Part shown: in pieces, positions 23,685-31,607 of the stretch
Layout: each line of letters opens with the position of its first letter
How positions within the stretch are numbered: the first letter of the stretch is position 1
Source: Halomonas sp. M4R1S46
GTDB taxonomy: Bacteria; Pseudomonadota; Gammaproteobacteria; Pseudomonadales; Halomonadaceae
Reading direction: 5' to 3'
Length of the DNA stretch: 64,000 bases
Assembly (NCBI RefSeq): GCF_025725685.1
Contig: NZ_CP107008.1
Span: 4,092,001 to 4,156,000 of the forward strand
The notes under the pieces: model-generated
Told to the model about the DNA's origin: nothing
The model's input: only the letters and a program-made list of their open reading frames with translations
The model's database searches: none
Made by a program: the position numbers and the translations under genes

Positions 23685-24418
23685 GTCTCCTCGTCCTCCG
23701 CCGCCGGGTCGACGAAGCGATAGCCCACCCCCCACAGGGTCTGGATGAAGCGCGGCCGTGCCGGATCGACTTCGATCTTCTTGCGCAGGCGGTTGATATG
23801 GGTGTTCACGGTATGGTCATAGCCGTCGAATTCCTCGCCCCAGACCCGATCCAGCAGTTCGCCACGGGTGAAGCCATGCCCCGGATGGCGGGCGAACAGC
23901 GACAGCAGCGCGAATTCCTTGCCGGTGAGCTGTACCGGCCGGCCGTCGAGGGTGACCCGATGCTGGTCGGCATCGATGACCAGCTCCCCGCAGACCAGCG
24001 GAGGAGCCTCGACGATGCCGTCCTCCCCCTCCGCCTGGCGCTGCCCCCGGCGCAACAGGGCCTGGACCCGCGCCATCAGGATCGGCATGTGGAAGGGCTT
24101 GGTGACATAGTCGTCGGCCCCGAGCTCGAGCCCCACCACCACGTCGCGGATCGCGGCCTTGGCGGTCACCATCAGTACCGGGGTCCGGCCGTCGCGGCGC
24201 CGCAATCGGCGACACACCTCCAGGCCGTCGATCCCCGGCAGCATCAGGTCGAGCATCACCAGGTCATAGGTGCCGCCCGGCGCCGCGTCCTCCAGGATCG
24301 CCAGGGCCGCCTCGCCGTCGGTGACCCAGTCACAGCGGTGGCCGGCCTCGGCGAGCCGCTCGCTGAGCAGCTTGCCGATCTCGGGATTGTCCTCGACGCA
24401 GAGGATCCGGTAGGCCAT
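23681..24418 (-). CDS. OmpR-family response regulator
   Basis: 245 residues. Receiver domain with acidic D10, the phospho-acceptor aspartate in VMLDLMLPG and the conserved lysine in VTKPF; C-terminal winged helix (LTGKEFALLSLFARHPGHGF, TVNTHINRLRKKIE, GVGYRF). It is the first gene of a two-gene operon with the kinase (ATGA overlap). Three copies of TTCGTGATG in the divergent region upstream are candidate binding sites. Confidence 0.95.
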   Translation of the reverse strand: MAYRILCVEDNPEIGKLLSERLAEAGHRCDWVTDGEAALAILEDAAPGGTYDLVMLDLMLPGIDGLEVCRRLRRRDGRTPVLMVTAKAAIRDVVVGLELGADDYVTKPFHMPILMARVQALLRRGQRQAEGEDGIVEAPPLVCGELVIDADQHRVTLDGRPVQLTGKEFALLSLFARHPGHGFTRGELLDRVWGEEFDGYDHTVNTHINRLRKKIEVDPARPRFIQTLWGVGYRFVDPAAEDEET

Positions 24419-24476
24419 GGGGACGGGCTCCGAGGAGGGGTTCGGTCTCTACTCTAGAGCCCCCCGCCGGTGGCTG

Positions 24477-24525
24477 CATCACGAAACCCTCACGCCGCCC
24501 TCCGGTTCGTGATGTTTTCGTGATG
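24477..24525. promoter_or_regulatory. Candidate response-regulator binding repeats
   Basis: TTCGTGATG occurs at 24506-24514 and 24517-24525 as direct repeats with an 11-bp period, and inverted (CATCACGAA) at 24477-24485. One-turn direct repeats are typical of OmpR-family sites. They lie between the regulator gene and the Met-rich peptide gene. Confidence 0.6.
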
Positions 24526-24606
24526 AATCGCCCCGGGGGGCTGGCTAGCGTGACAAGTGCCGTCACGGCATGTCGCCGGCGGCCCGACCATCACCGGAGG
24601 TGCGAG

Positions 24607-24897
24607 ATGTTCAAGCCGACCCAGCCCAGGACCGCCCTGTTCGCCATCCTGCTCGGCGCCCTGCTGCTGCCGAGCGCCGCCCTGGCGGACTACCACGAGG
24701 AGGCCATGCAGGAGGGCGGAGGCATGGAGCAGGACGCGATGAGCGGGGATGACGCCATGGCCGGCGACGCCATGAGCGGGGATGACGCCATGGCCGGCGA
24801 CGCCATGAGCGGGGACGACGCCATGAAGTCGGAAGGCGACGACGAGATGATGATGGAGGAAGAGGACTCGATGATGGAAGACGACGGCGAGATGTGA
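24607..24897 (+). CDS. Secreted methionine-rich acidic repeat peptide
   Basis: 96 residues: a signal peptide ending near ALADYHEE, then about 69 residues with roughly 14 methionines, many Asp/Glu and no cysteine. The centre is an 11-residue repeat DAMSGDDAMAG, and the tail is Met/Glu runs (DDEMMMEEEDSMMEDD). It resembles pentapeptide MXKDX-type proteins and, in concept, the methionine-rich scavenger peptide MrpX known beside a periplasmic Met-sulfoxide reductase in Azospira. GGAGGTG precedes the ATG. It heads an operon with a cytochrome b and a molybdoenzyme. Copper or other metal binding is the alternative role. Confidence 0.8.
   Translation: MFKPTQPRTALFAILLGALLLPSAALADYHEEAMQEGGGMEQDAMSGDDAMAGDAMSGDDAMAGDAMSGDDAMKSEGDDEMMMEEEDSMMEDDGEM
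24733..24825 (+). repeat. 33-bp tandem repeat within the Met-rich peptide gene
   Basis: Two full 33-bp units (24733-24765, 24766-24798) and a partial third encode DAMSGDDAMAG. Near identity at DNA level suggests recent expansion. Confidence 0.85.
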
Positions 24898-24983
24898 TGC
24901 TCGCCGCCAGATGACCGGCCGGATCGCGTTCCGGCCGGTCATGCTTCTCCGCTCCGCCTCACCTCTTCGGGAGGGCCCTTCCC

Positions 24984-25841
24984 ATGCGACGTCTCGATGC
25001 CACACGCCACGCTCCCCGGCCGACGGTAATCAAGCGGCACTCGGCGTTCACCCGGCTGTGGCACTGGATCAACGCCATCTGCCTGGCGATCCTGCTGATG
25101 AGCGGCCTGCAGATCTTCAATGCCCATCCGGCCCTGTACTGGGGCAAGGACTCCACCTTCGATGCCCCGGCGCTGTCGATCGGCGCCGTGCGCGACGACG
25201 ACGGCTCCCTGCGCGGCATCACCCGCATCGGCGGATTCCGCTTCGACACCACCGGCGTGCTGGGGGTCTCGGGGCCCCGCGCCGATCGCGAGCGGCGCGC
25301 CTTTCCCGCCTGGGCGACGCTGCCCGGCCCCCGCTGGCTGGCCATGGGCCGCCAGTGGCACTTCCTCGCCGGCTGGGTCTTCGCCCCGATGCTCGCGGCC
25401 TACCTGGTCTATCTGGTGGCCAGCGGCCAGCTGCGACGGCGCCTGCTGCCGCGACGCGACGAATGGCCGCGCCTCGGCCATGTCGTGGTCGAGCATCTGC
25501 GGCTGCGCTTTCCGCGGGGCGAGGAGGCGCGCCACTACAACCTGTTGCAGAAGCTGGCCTACCTGCTGGTGCTCTTCGTCCTCGCCCCGCTGGTGGTACT
25601 CACCGGCCTGACCATGTCGCCGACCCTGGATGCCGCCTGGCCCTGGCTGCTGGATCTCTTCGGGGGCCGGCAGAGCGCCCGCACCCTGCACTTCCTGGCC
25701 GCCGCCGCCCTGCTGGCCTTCTTCGTGGTGCATCTCCTGCTGGTGCTGGTCTCCGGCGTCGGCAACAACCTGCGCTCGATGATCACCGGGCGCTATGCCC
25801 TGCCCCCGGAAGAGGAGATGCGCGATGACGCTTCCCATTGA
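24984..25841 (+). CDS. Cytochrome b561-type membrane protein
   Basis: 285 residues with four main membrane helices and the di-heme b pattern: H27 in LWHWINA, a histidine in RQWHFLAGW and histidines in the last helix (LHFLAAAALL, VVHLLLVL). It likely passes quinol electrons to the molybdoenzyme encoded next, with which it overlaps by 17 bp. It is not the MsrQ (ferric-reductase-like) type normally paired with MsrP, which makes the pair distinctive. Confidence 0.85.
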   Translation: MRRLDATRHAPRPTVIKRHSAFTRLWHWINAICLAILLMSGLQIFNAHPALYWGKDSTFDAPALSIGAVRDDDGSLRGITRIGGFRFDTTGVLGVSGPRADRERRAFPAWATLPGPRWLAMGRQWHFLAGWVFAPMLAAYLVYLVASGQLRRRLLPRRDEWPRLGHVVVEHLRLRFPRGEEARHYNLLQKLAYLLVLFVLAPLVVLTGLTMSPTLDAAWPWLLDLFGGRQSARTLHFLAAAALLAFFVVHLLLVLVSGVGNNLRSMITGRYALPPEEEMRDDASH

Positions 25842-26595
25842 CCCCGGCCGCCGACGCTTCCTGACCCGCGGCCTGCTGGCCGGTGGCACGCTGATGCTGG
25901 CGGGCTGCGACCGGCTCTCGCGCAGCGACGCCATGCAGCGCCTGTTCGCCGCCAGCGAGGGCCTGACCCAGCGGGCCCATCGCCTGCTGGCCTCCCGGGA
26001 GGCCCTGGCCCGGGAGTACGCCCCCGAGGACATCGCCCCGACCTTCCGTGCCAACGGCACGACCATGCCCCGGGAGATCGACTACCTGCGCCTGGCGGCT
26101 GGCGACTTCCGCGACTGGCGCCTCGAGGTCGATGGCCTGGTCGAGCGACCCGGTGCCTTCTCCCTCGCCGAGCTCCGGGGGATGCCTGCGCGCACCCAGA
26201 TCACCCGCCACGACTGCGTGGAGGGCTGGAGCTGCATCGGCGAATGGAGCGGGGTGGTGCTCGGCGAGCTGCTGGCCCGGGTGGGGGTACGTGACGAGGC
26301 GCGCTTCGTGGTCTTCCACTGCGCCGATCGCTACCGGGGGGGCGAGCGCTACTACGAGAGCCTCGACCTGCGCGAGGCCTACCATCCCCAGACCCTGTTG
26401 GCCTACGGCCTCAACGGCGGCGACCTGCCCATCGCCAACGGCGCGCCGCTGCGCCTGCGCGCCGAACGCCAGCTGGGCTACAAGATGGCCAAGTACGTGA
26501 TGCGCCTGGAGCTGGTGGCGAGCTTCGCGCATCTCGGCCGTGGCCGGGGCGGCTACTGGGAGGATCGAGGCTACCGTTGGTGGGCGGGTATCTGA
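25825..26595 (+). CDS. Tat-exported molybdopterin-dependent oxidoreductase (sulfite-oxidase fold)
   Basis: 256 residues. A twin-arginine signal (GRRRFLTRGLLAGG) leads to a lipobox-like LAGC, so it may be a Tat-exported periplasmic lipoprotein. The sulfite-oxidase fold is shown by RHDCVEGWSC, whose first cysteine should ligate molybdenum, and by later GERYYESLDL and LRAERQLGYKMAKYV. It is shorter than MsrP. Electron partner: the upstream cytochrome b. Given the Met-rich peptide, Met-sulfoxide reduction is the leading hypothesis; sulfite or another oxidised substrate is possible. Confidence 0.85.
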   Translation: MTLPIDPGRRRFLTRGLLAGGTLMLAGCDRLSRSDAMQRLFAASEGLTQRAHRLLASREALAREYAPEDIAPTFRANGTTMPREIDYLRLAAGDFRDWRLEVDGLVERPGAFSLAELRGMPARTQITRHDCVEGWSCIGEWSGVVLGELLARVGVRDEARFVVFHCADRYRGGERYYESLDLREAYHPQTLLAYGLNGGDLPIANGAPLRLRAERQLGYKMAKYVMRLELVASFAHLGRGRGGYWEDRGYRWWAGI

Positions 26596-26722
26596 ATCGA
26601 CGGATCGAGTCGCGGCCGGGTGTCGAGCTAGCCTGAAGATGCCCCACATCAAGCCCCCGGCACCGGGCCGCAGGCATGAGGCGGAGGACGACGGCCACGA
26701 CACACGGCGGATATGCTAGCCT

Positions 26723-26743
26723 CCCGGGGTCCAGCACCCCGGG
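26723..26743 (+). promoter_or_regulatory. Hairpin just before the 26751 start codon
   Basis: CCCGGGGT-CCAGC-ACCCCGGG has an 8-bp stem whose 3' arm includes the only purine-rich (GGGA) stretch before the ATG. It could be a terminator for the molybdoenzyme operon or could mask the ribosome-binding site. Confidence 0.45.
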
Positions 26744-26750
26744 ATCCACC

Positions 26751-27302
26751 ATGTCACTGACCTTTCTCCGCCGCCTGCTGCCGGGCCTGCTGGCCCTGGC
26801 CGTCACCGTCCCGGCCCAGGCCGGCCGCTACAACCTCGACGCCGTCGAGCGCCACGGCGACTGGCACTCGCTGCGCCTGACCCTGGGCGAGGAACGTCAC
26901 GTCCGGGCCCTGGAGCAGCGCAGCTACAGCGATACCGTGTTCAGCGTCAATGCCAGCCCCGGGGCCTGCGACCGGCCGTGGCTGGAGATGCGCGTGGAGC
27001 TCGGCGAGGTCCAGGCCGAGAGTGCCACGGTGAACCTCGTCCCGGCGGACCTGCTGGTCGACGACGGCCGCGTGCATACCGGCCAGGCCGCCTTTATCAC
27101 CGAGCGCGGCAACAGCGGCTTCTACGCGCGCTTCACGCTGCCCGATACCGGGGCCCTGCTGGCGGAGATGGGCGCCGGTGAGGTGCTGCGCCTGCGCCTT
27201 CACCGGGCCGAGCAGGACTACTGGTTCCTGGTCTTCCGCCTCGAGGGCGCCGAGGCGGCACTGACCCGCATGCGACGCCTGTGCGAGGGCCGCGCCGACT
27301 GA
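26751..27302 (+). CDS. Secreted protein of unknown function
   Basis: 183 residues with a clear signal peptide (LLPGLLALAVTVPAQAGRYN) and a beta-rich remainder; two cysteines (GACDRP and RLCEGRA) could form a disulfide. No family is recognised. It lies 155 bp after the molybdoenzyme gene in the same direction, separated by a hairpin, so linkage to that operon is uncertain. Confidence 0.65.
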   Translation: MSLTFLRRLLPGLLALAVTVPAQAGRYNLDAVERHGDWHSLRLTLGEERHVRALEQRSYSDTVFSVNASPGACDRPWLEMRVELGEVQAESATVNLVPADLLVDDGRVHTGQAAFITERGNSGFYARFTLPDTGALLAEMGAGEVLRLRLHRAEQDYWFLVFRLEGAEAALTRMRRLCEGRAD

Positions 27303-27346
27303 CGGCCCCCAGCAGGACGGCAACCCTGGCCAGCCCGCTCGCCCCG

Positions 27347-28156
27347 TCAGAGCACCTTGCCGCGCAACATGCCGGTGATCGCCTCGCCGATCAGCACCAG
27401 GGTGATGATGGCGATCAGGATGGTGGCCACGGTCGGCCAGGCGAAGGTATCGATCGCGCCCTGCAGGATGACGCCGATGCCGCCGGCGCCCACCAGCCCC
27501 AGCACCGTGGACTCGCGGATATTGATGTCCCAGCGCAGGATGACGATGGCGAAGAAGGCCGGCATCACCTGGGGCACCACCGCATAGGCGATCACCTTGA
27601 GCTTGGAGGCGCCGGTGGCCTGCATGGCCTCCACCGGCCGGCGGTCGATCTCCTCGATCGCCTCGCCCATCAGCTTGCCGATGAAGCCGATGGAGCGGCA
27701 CATGATGGCCAGGATTCCCGCCAGCACGCCGGGACCGAAGATGGCCACGAACAGCAGCGCCCAGATGATGGTGTTCACCGAGCGGCTCGAGACCAGGATG
27801 AAGCGACCCAGCCACAGGCAGGCCCGGTTGGGCGTGGTGTTCTGGGCGGCGATGTAGGCGACCGGCAGGGCCACCAGCACCGTCAGCATGGTCGCCAGGG
27901 TGGCGATATGCACCGTCTCCAGCATGGCCCAGAGGATCTCGCCGAGGCGGCTCGGGTCGGGCGGCCACATCCGCCCGCCCAGCGAGGAGATCTGGTTGGG
28001 CGCATCCCACACCCAGGGCCAGAAGATATCGATATCCTGCACCGCCCAGACCACCACCATCAGCGTCGCCAGCAGCACGCCGTAGCGGATCAGGCGCTCG
28101 CGGCGATCGTGGCGGCGCCAGACCCGCACCGCCAGGACGTCGTCCCGCTCTACCAT
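27347..28156 (-). CDS. phnE: Phosphonate/phosphite-type ABC transporter permease (PhnE family)
   Basis: 269 residues, about six membrane helices and the permease EAA-like loop GEAIEEIDRRPVEAMQATGA that contacts the ATPase. Second of two PhnE-type permeases, overlapping the first by 7 bp. Two different permeases imply a heterodimeric channel. No C-P lyase or phosphite dehydrogenase gene is adjacent, so the substrate (phosphonate, phosphite or hypophosphite) is unresolved. Confidence 0.9.
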   Translation of the reverse strand: MVERDDVLAVRVWRRHDRRERLIRYGVLLATLMVVVWAVQDIDIFWPWVWDAPNQISSLGGRMWPPDPSRLGEILWAMLETVHIATLATMLTVLVALPVAYIAAQNTTPNRACLWLGRFILVSSRSVNTIIWALLFVAIFGPGVLAGILAIMCRSIGFIGKLMGEAIEEIDRRPVEAMQATGASKLKVIAYAVVPQVMPAFFAIVILRWDINIRESTVLGLVGAGGIGVILQGAIDTFAWPTVATILIAIITLVLIGEAITGMLRGKVL

Positions 28157-28953
28157 ATGCGCTTCCTCACCCAGCCGCTGACGCCCTCGCTGAGCAGGAT
28201 CACCGCGATGATCACCAGCAGGATCGCGAAGGCGAAGGCGTAGTCGTAGCGCCCGAAGGCATTCATCAGGGTGCCGCCGATGCCGCCGGCCCCGACGATG
28301 CCCACCACCGCCGAGGCCCGCAGGTTGCTGTCGAGCTGGTACATCGACAGCCCCACCTGGCGGGGCAGCACCTGCGGGAAGACGGCATACACCAGGGTCA
28401 CCAGGAAGCCGCCGCCGGCGGCGCGGATGGCCTCCACCTGCCCCCAGTCGATCTCCTCGATCTCCTCGGCGAGCAGCTTGCCGACGAAGCCGATGGAGTA
28501 GAGGGTCAGGGTCAGCACCCCCGCCAGCGGCCCGAAGCCCACCGCGGCGACGAACAGGATGGCCACGATCACCGGGTGGAAGCTGCGCGAGACGATGATC
28601 ACCGCGCGTCCCAGCAGGTACACCGGCAACGGCGAGATGTTGCGCGCCGCCATCACCGCGAAGGGCACCGACAGCATCACCCCGAGCAGGGTCGCCAGCA
28701 CGGCGATCTGCAGGCTCTCCTTGAAGCCGGTGAGCAGCAGGTCGTAGCGCTCGAAGCTCGGCGGGAAGCCGCCGCCGAAGATGCGCCCGGCCCGGGGCAG
28801 GCCCTCGCCGATGCGCTCCCAGTTGAAGGGCAGGCTGCCGAAGGCCCAGACGAAGTACGCCACCAGTCCCACCAGGAGGCCATAGCGCAGCAGAGGGTTG
28901 GCGATGAACGGCGGCTTGCGCCAGGTTCGCGTGGCGGGCGCGGGGCGCGTCAT
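28150..28953 (-). CDS. phnE: Phosphonate/phosphite-type ABC transporter permease (PhnE family)
   Basis: 267 residues with six membrane segments and the loop LAEEIEEIDWGQVEAIRAAGG, followed by GIVGAGGIGGTLMNAFGRYD typical of PhnE. It overlaps phnC upstream by 4 bp and the second permease by 7 bp, so the genes are translationally coupled. Confidence 0.9.
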   Translation of the reverse strand: MTRPAPATRTWRKPPFIANPLLRYGLLVGLVAYFVWAFGSLPFNWERIGEGLPRAGRIFGGGFPPSFERYDLLLTGFKESLQIAVLATLLGVMLSVPFAVMAARNISPLPVYLLGRAVIIVSRSFHPVIVAILFVAAVGFGPLAGVLTLTLYSIGFVGKLLAEEIEEIDWGQVEAIRAAGGGFLVTLVYAVFPQVLPRQVGLSMYQLDSNLRASAVVGIVGAGGIGGTLMNAFGRYDYAFAFAILLVIIAVILLSEGVSGWVRKRIW

Positions 28954-29747
28954 GACTCCTTCCCCGCGGCGATGCCGGCCGGCGCGGCGGTGAGCTCGTC
29001 GTCGGGGGCCTCGATGCCCCCGTAGATGGCCTCCAGGGCCGCCTTGTCGAAGTCGGCGGGCACCCCGTCGAAGATCATCTTGCCGTGGCGCAGGCCGACG
29101 ATGCGCTCGGTATAGGCCTTGGCCTGGGCCACGTTGTGGATATTGATCAGCACCGGCAGCGACAACTCGCTGGCCAGGCTCTGCAGCAGCATCATGATCT
29201 GCTCCGAGGTGCGCGGATCCAGCGAGGCGGTGGGCTCGTCGGCGAGCAGCACCTCCGGCTCCTGCATCAGCGCCCGCACCACGCCGACCCGCTGGCGCTC
29301 GCCGCCCGAGAGTTCATCGGCCCGCTTGTTGGCATAGTGGGCGATGCCGACGCGCTCCATCAGGGTGAAGGCGCGGTCGATATCCTCGGCGGGAAAGCGG
29401 CGTGTGACCGCCTGGAACAGGCTGACGTAACCGAGCCGGCCGGCCAGGACGTTCTCCATCACGGTCAGCCGGTCGATCAGGTTGAAGCCCTGGAAGACCA
29501 TGCCGATCTTGCGCCGGGCCCGTCGCAACGCCGCGCCCCGCAGCGCGACCAGCTCGGTGCCGTTGAGGCGGATCGAGCCCGAGGTCGGCTCCACCAGGCG
29601 ATTGATGCAGCGCAACATGGTGCTCTTGCCGGCCCCCGAGGCACCGACGATGGCTACCACGCTGTTGTCCTCCACGACCAGGTCGAGCCCCTCGAGCACG
29701 GGCTCGTCCTGGCCGTATCGCTTGATCAGCGTGGCGATCTCGAGCAT
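28950..29747 (-). CDS. phnC: Phosphonate/phosphite-type ABC transporter ATPase
   Basis: 265 residues with Walker A GASGAGKST, signature LSGGERQRVG and Walker B VLLADEPTASLD. The start MLEIATLIKRYG at 29747 matches PhnC length; the longer frame adds an arginine/proline-rich stretch from the intergenic hairpin. Couples ATP hydrolysis to import through the two PhnE permeases. Confidence 0.93.
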   Translation of the reverse strand: MLEIATLIKRYGQDEPVLEGLDLVVEDNSVVAIVGASGAGKSTMLRCINRLVEPTSGSIRLNGTELVALRGAALRRARRKIGMVFQGFNLIDRLTVMENVLAGRLGYVSLFQAVTRRFPAEDIDRAFTLMERVGIAHYANKRADELSGGERQRVGVVRALMQEPEVLLADEPTASLDPRTSEQIMMLLQSLASELSLPVLINIHNVAQAKAYTERIVGLRHGKMIFDGVPADFDKAALEAIYGGIEAPDDELTAAPAGIAAGKES

Positions 29748-29778
29748 CGGCGCATCCAGGCGGCGGAAGGGGCGCCGG

Positions 29779-29803
29779 GGTGGCCGTCGCGACGGCGGCC
29801 ACC
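29779..29803 (-). terminator. Hairpin between phnD and phnC
   Basis: GGTGGCCG and CGGCCACC around a 9-base loop in the 77-bp gap. It may attenuate readthrough or stabilise the phnD part so the binding protein is made in excess. Confidence 0.45.
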
Positions 29804-29824
29804 GCGGCACGGGGCGGGCCGTGA

Positions 29825-30820
29825 CTAGAGGTTCTCGGGGGTGTATTCGACCCCGTTGGCCTTCTGGATGGTGCGGATGACCTTCCACTGGTCCTGGTAG
29901 TTGATCGGGATGAACTTCTCGACGCCCTCGAACTCCTCGCCCAGTTCGGTGCCGGCGAAGTCGAAGGAGAAGAAGGCCTCCTCGATCTTGTCGACCAGGT
30001 CGGGATGCAGGTTGTGGGCGTAGGTGTAGGAGGTGGTCGGGAAGCTGTCGGACTCGTAGAGCAGCTTGACGTCGTCGGGGTCGTAGAGGTCACGGGCCGC
30101 CATGCGCTCGACCACTTCCGAGGCCACCGGCGCCGCGTCGTAGTCCTGGGCGACCACCCCCAGCATCGACTGGTCATGGCTGCCGGAATAGACCACCTCG
30201 TAGTCCTCGCCGGGCACGATGCCGAGTTCCGGGAACAGCGCCCGCGGCGCCTGGTTGCCGGAGTTGGAGGTCGGCGAGGTATGGGCCACGCGCTTGCCCT
30301 CGAGGTCCTCGATGGCGTCGATGCCCGAGTCCACGTGGGTATAGAGCTGCAGGGTATAGCCGAAGCGACCGTCATCGGAGCCCATCAGGGCGAAGGGCAC
30401 GGCGCCGGCCAGGTTGACGGCGAAGGGCGTCGGGCCGGTGGAGAAGCCGGCGATGTGCAGGCGACCGCTGCGCATGGCCTCGACCTGGGCCGAGTTGGAC
30501 TGCACGGCGAAGAAGCGCACGTCACGCCCGGTCACCTCCTCGAGGTGCGCGATGAAGGGCGCCCAGATATCGGAGTAGATCGCCGGGTCCTCCACCGGGG
30601 TGTAGGCGAAGATCAGGGTGTCCGGATCGACCCACTGCGACTCGTCGGCCGGCCGGTCGGCGACCAGGTCGCCGTTCTCGTCGCAGTAGATATCGGCGAG
30701 CTGGCCCCGCTCGCAGTCGGCCTGGGCCTGTGCCGGACCGGCGAGCCACAGGGACAGCGACAGCAATACAAGCGCGGCCAGGGCGCCGCGGGGGGCGCTT
30801 CCGTTGAGTCGGGTCATCAT
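29825..30820 (-). CDS. phnD: Phosphonate/phosphite-type ABC transporter substrate-binding protein
   Basis: 331 residues with a signal peptide (GALAALVLLSLSLWLAGPAQ then AQA). The PhnD-family core includes LIFAYTPVEDPAIYSDIWAP, SGRLHIAGFSTGPTPFAVN, KRVAHTSPTSNSGNQAPRAL and SGSHDQSMLGVV. It is the first gene of phnD-phnC-phnE-phnE. The periplasmic protein sets substrate choice, which cannot be read from sequence alone. Confidence 0.93.
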   Translation of the reverse strand: MMTRLNGSAPRGALAALVLLSLSLWLAGPAQAQADCERGQLADIYCDENGDLVADRPADESQWVDPDTLIFAYTPVEDPAIYSDIWAPFIAHLEEVTGRDVRFFAVQSNSAQVEAMRSGRLHIAGFSTGPTPFAVNLAGAVPFALMGSDDGRFGYTLQLYTHVDSGIDAIEDLEGKRVAHTSPTSNSGNQAPRALFPELGIVPGEDYEVVYSGSHDQSMLGVVAQDYDAAPVASEVVERMAARDLYDPDDVKLLYESDSFPTTSYTYAHNLHPDLVDKIEEAFFSFDFAGTELGEEFEGVEKFIPINYQDQWKVIRTIQKANGVEYTPENL

Positions 30821-30953
30821 GGCGTGCCTCGATTATGGTTGTTGTTGCGTTCCATCATGCTGCGCGGCGGCCGATGAGCGTCCCCCGGATGCAAGGGGCC
30901 GGACTTGCCGCATGGGAAAAACTGTCGACCACTTCGGGAAAGATGACAAGCCG

Positions 30954-31544
30954 ATGACCAACGACGCCGTCAACGCGCCGCCACGGCGGGGCAACCGCTA
31001 CCTGCTGATGCGCCATGGCCACAGCGAGGCCAACGCCCGGGGCATCATCATCAGCACGCCGGCGCGAGGCCTGGCGCACTACGGGCTGTCCCGGCGGGGG
31101 GAAGACCAGCTCGCGGTCCTGCTGGCCGAGTGGCCGGCCCCCGCCCCGAGCCGCCTGCTGCACTCGGACTTCCTGCGCACCCGGGACACCGCCGAGCGCG
31201 TGGCGGGCCATTTCGGGCTCCGCCCGCAGGCCGAGCCCCAGCTGCGGGAACGCCACTTCGGGGACCTGGAGGGCCAACCCGACACGCGCTACGCCGAGGT
31301 ATGGGCGCAGGATGCCCGGGACCCCGCGCATGGGGTCCATGACGTGGAGAGTGTCGTGCGGGTCGCGGCGCGCATGCGCGCCGTGATCGACGCCCTCGAG
31401 GCCCGCTGCCGGGGCGAGACCATCCTGCTGGTCGGCCACGGCGATCCGCTGCAGATCCTGCTCACCAGCCTCGAGGGCCGGCCCCTGGGCGAGCACCGTG
31501 ACCGCCCGCCCCTGGCGCCGGCGAGCCTCACCGCACTGGACTGA
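30954..31544 (+). CDS. Histidine phosphatase family protein
   Basis: 196 residues of the phosphoglycerate-mutase-like fold, with the phospho-histidine motif LLMRHGHSEAN, a second arginine region HSDFLRTRDTAERV, RERHFGDLEGQ, and the C-terminal histidine in ILLVGHGDPLQIL. The substrate is unknown. An upstream ATG at 30912 is an alternative start; neither has an ideal ribosome-binding site. Divergent from phnD, so a phosphate-metabolism role is plausible. Confidence 0.88.
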   Translation: MTNDAVNAPPRRGNRYLLMRHGHSEANARGIIISTPARGLAHYGLSRRGEDQLAVLLAEWPAPAPSRLLHSDFLRTRDTAERVAGHFGLRPQAEPQLRERHFGDLEGQPDTRYAEVWAQDARDPAHGVHDVESVVRVAARMRAVIDALEARCRGETILLVGHGDPLQILLTSLEGRPLGEHRDRPPLAPASLTALD

Positions 31545-31557
31545 CACCGGACACGAC

Positions 31558-31590
31558 GACGCTTCCGCCGGTGATGCCGGCGGAGGCGTC
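31558..31590. terminator. Convergent terminator
   Basis: GACGCTTCCGCCGG and CCGGCGGAGGCGTC (one wobble) around TGATG, between the phosphatase gene and the ahpF relic. Confidence 0.65.
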
Positions 31591-31607
31591 GCACGCCGTG
31601 CGTTCCG

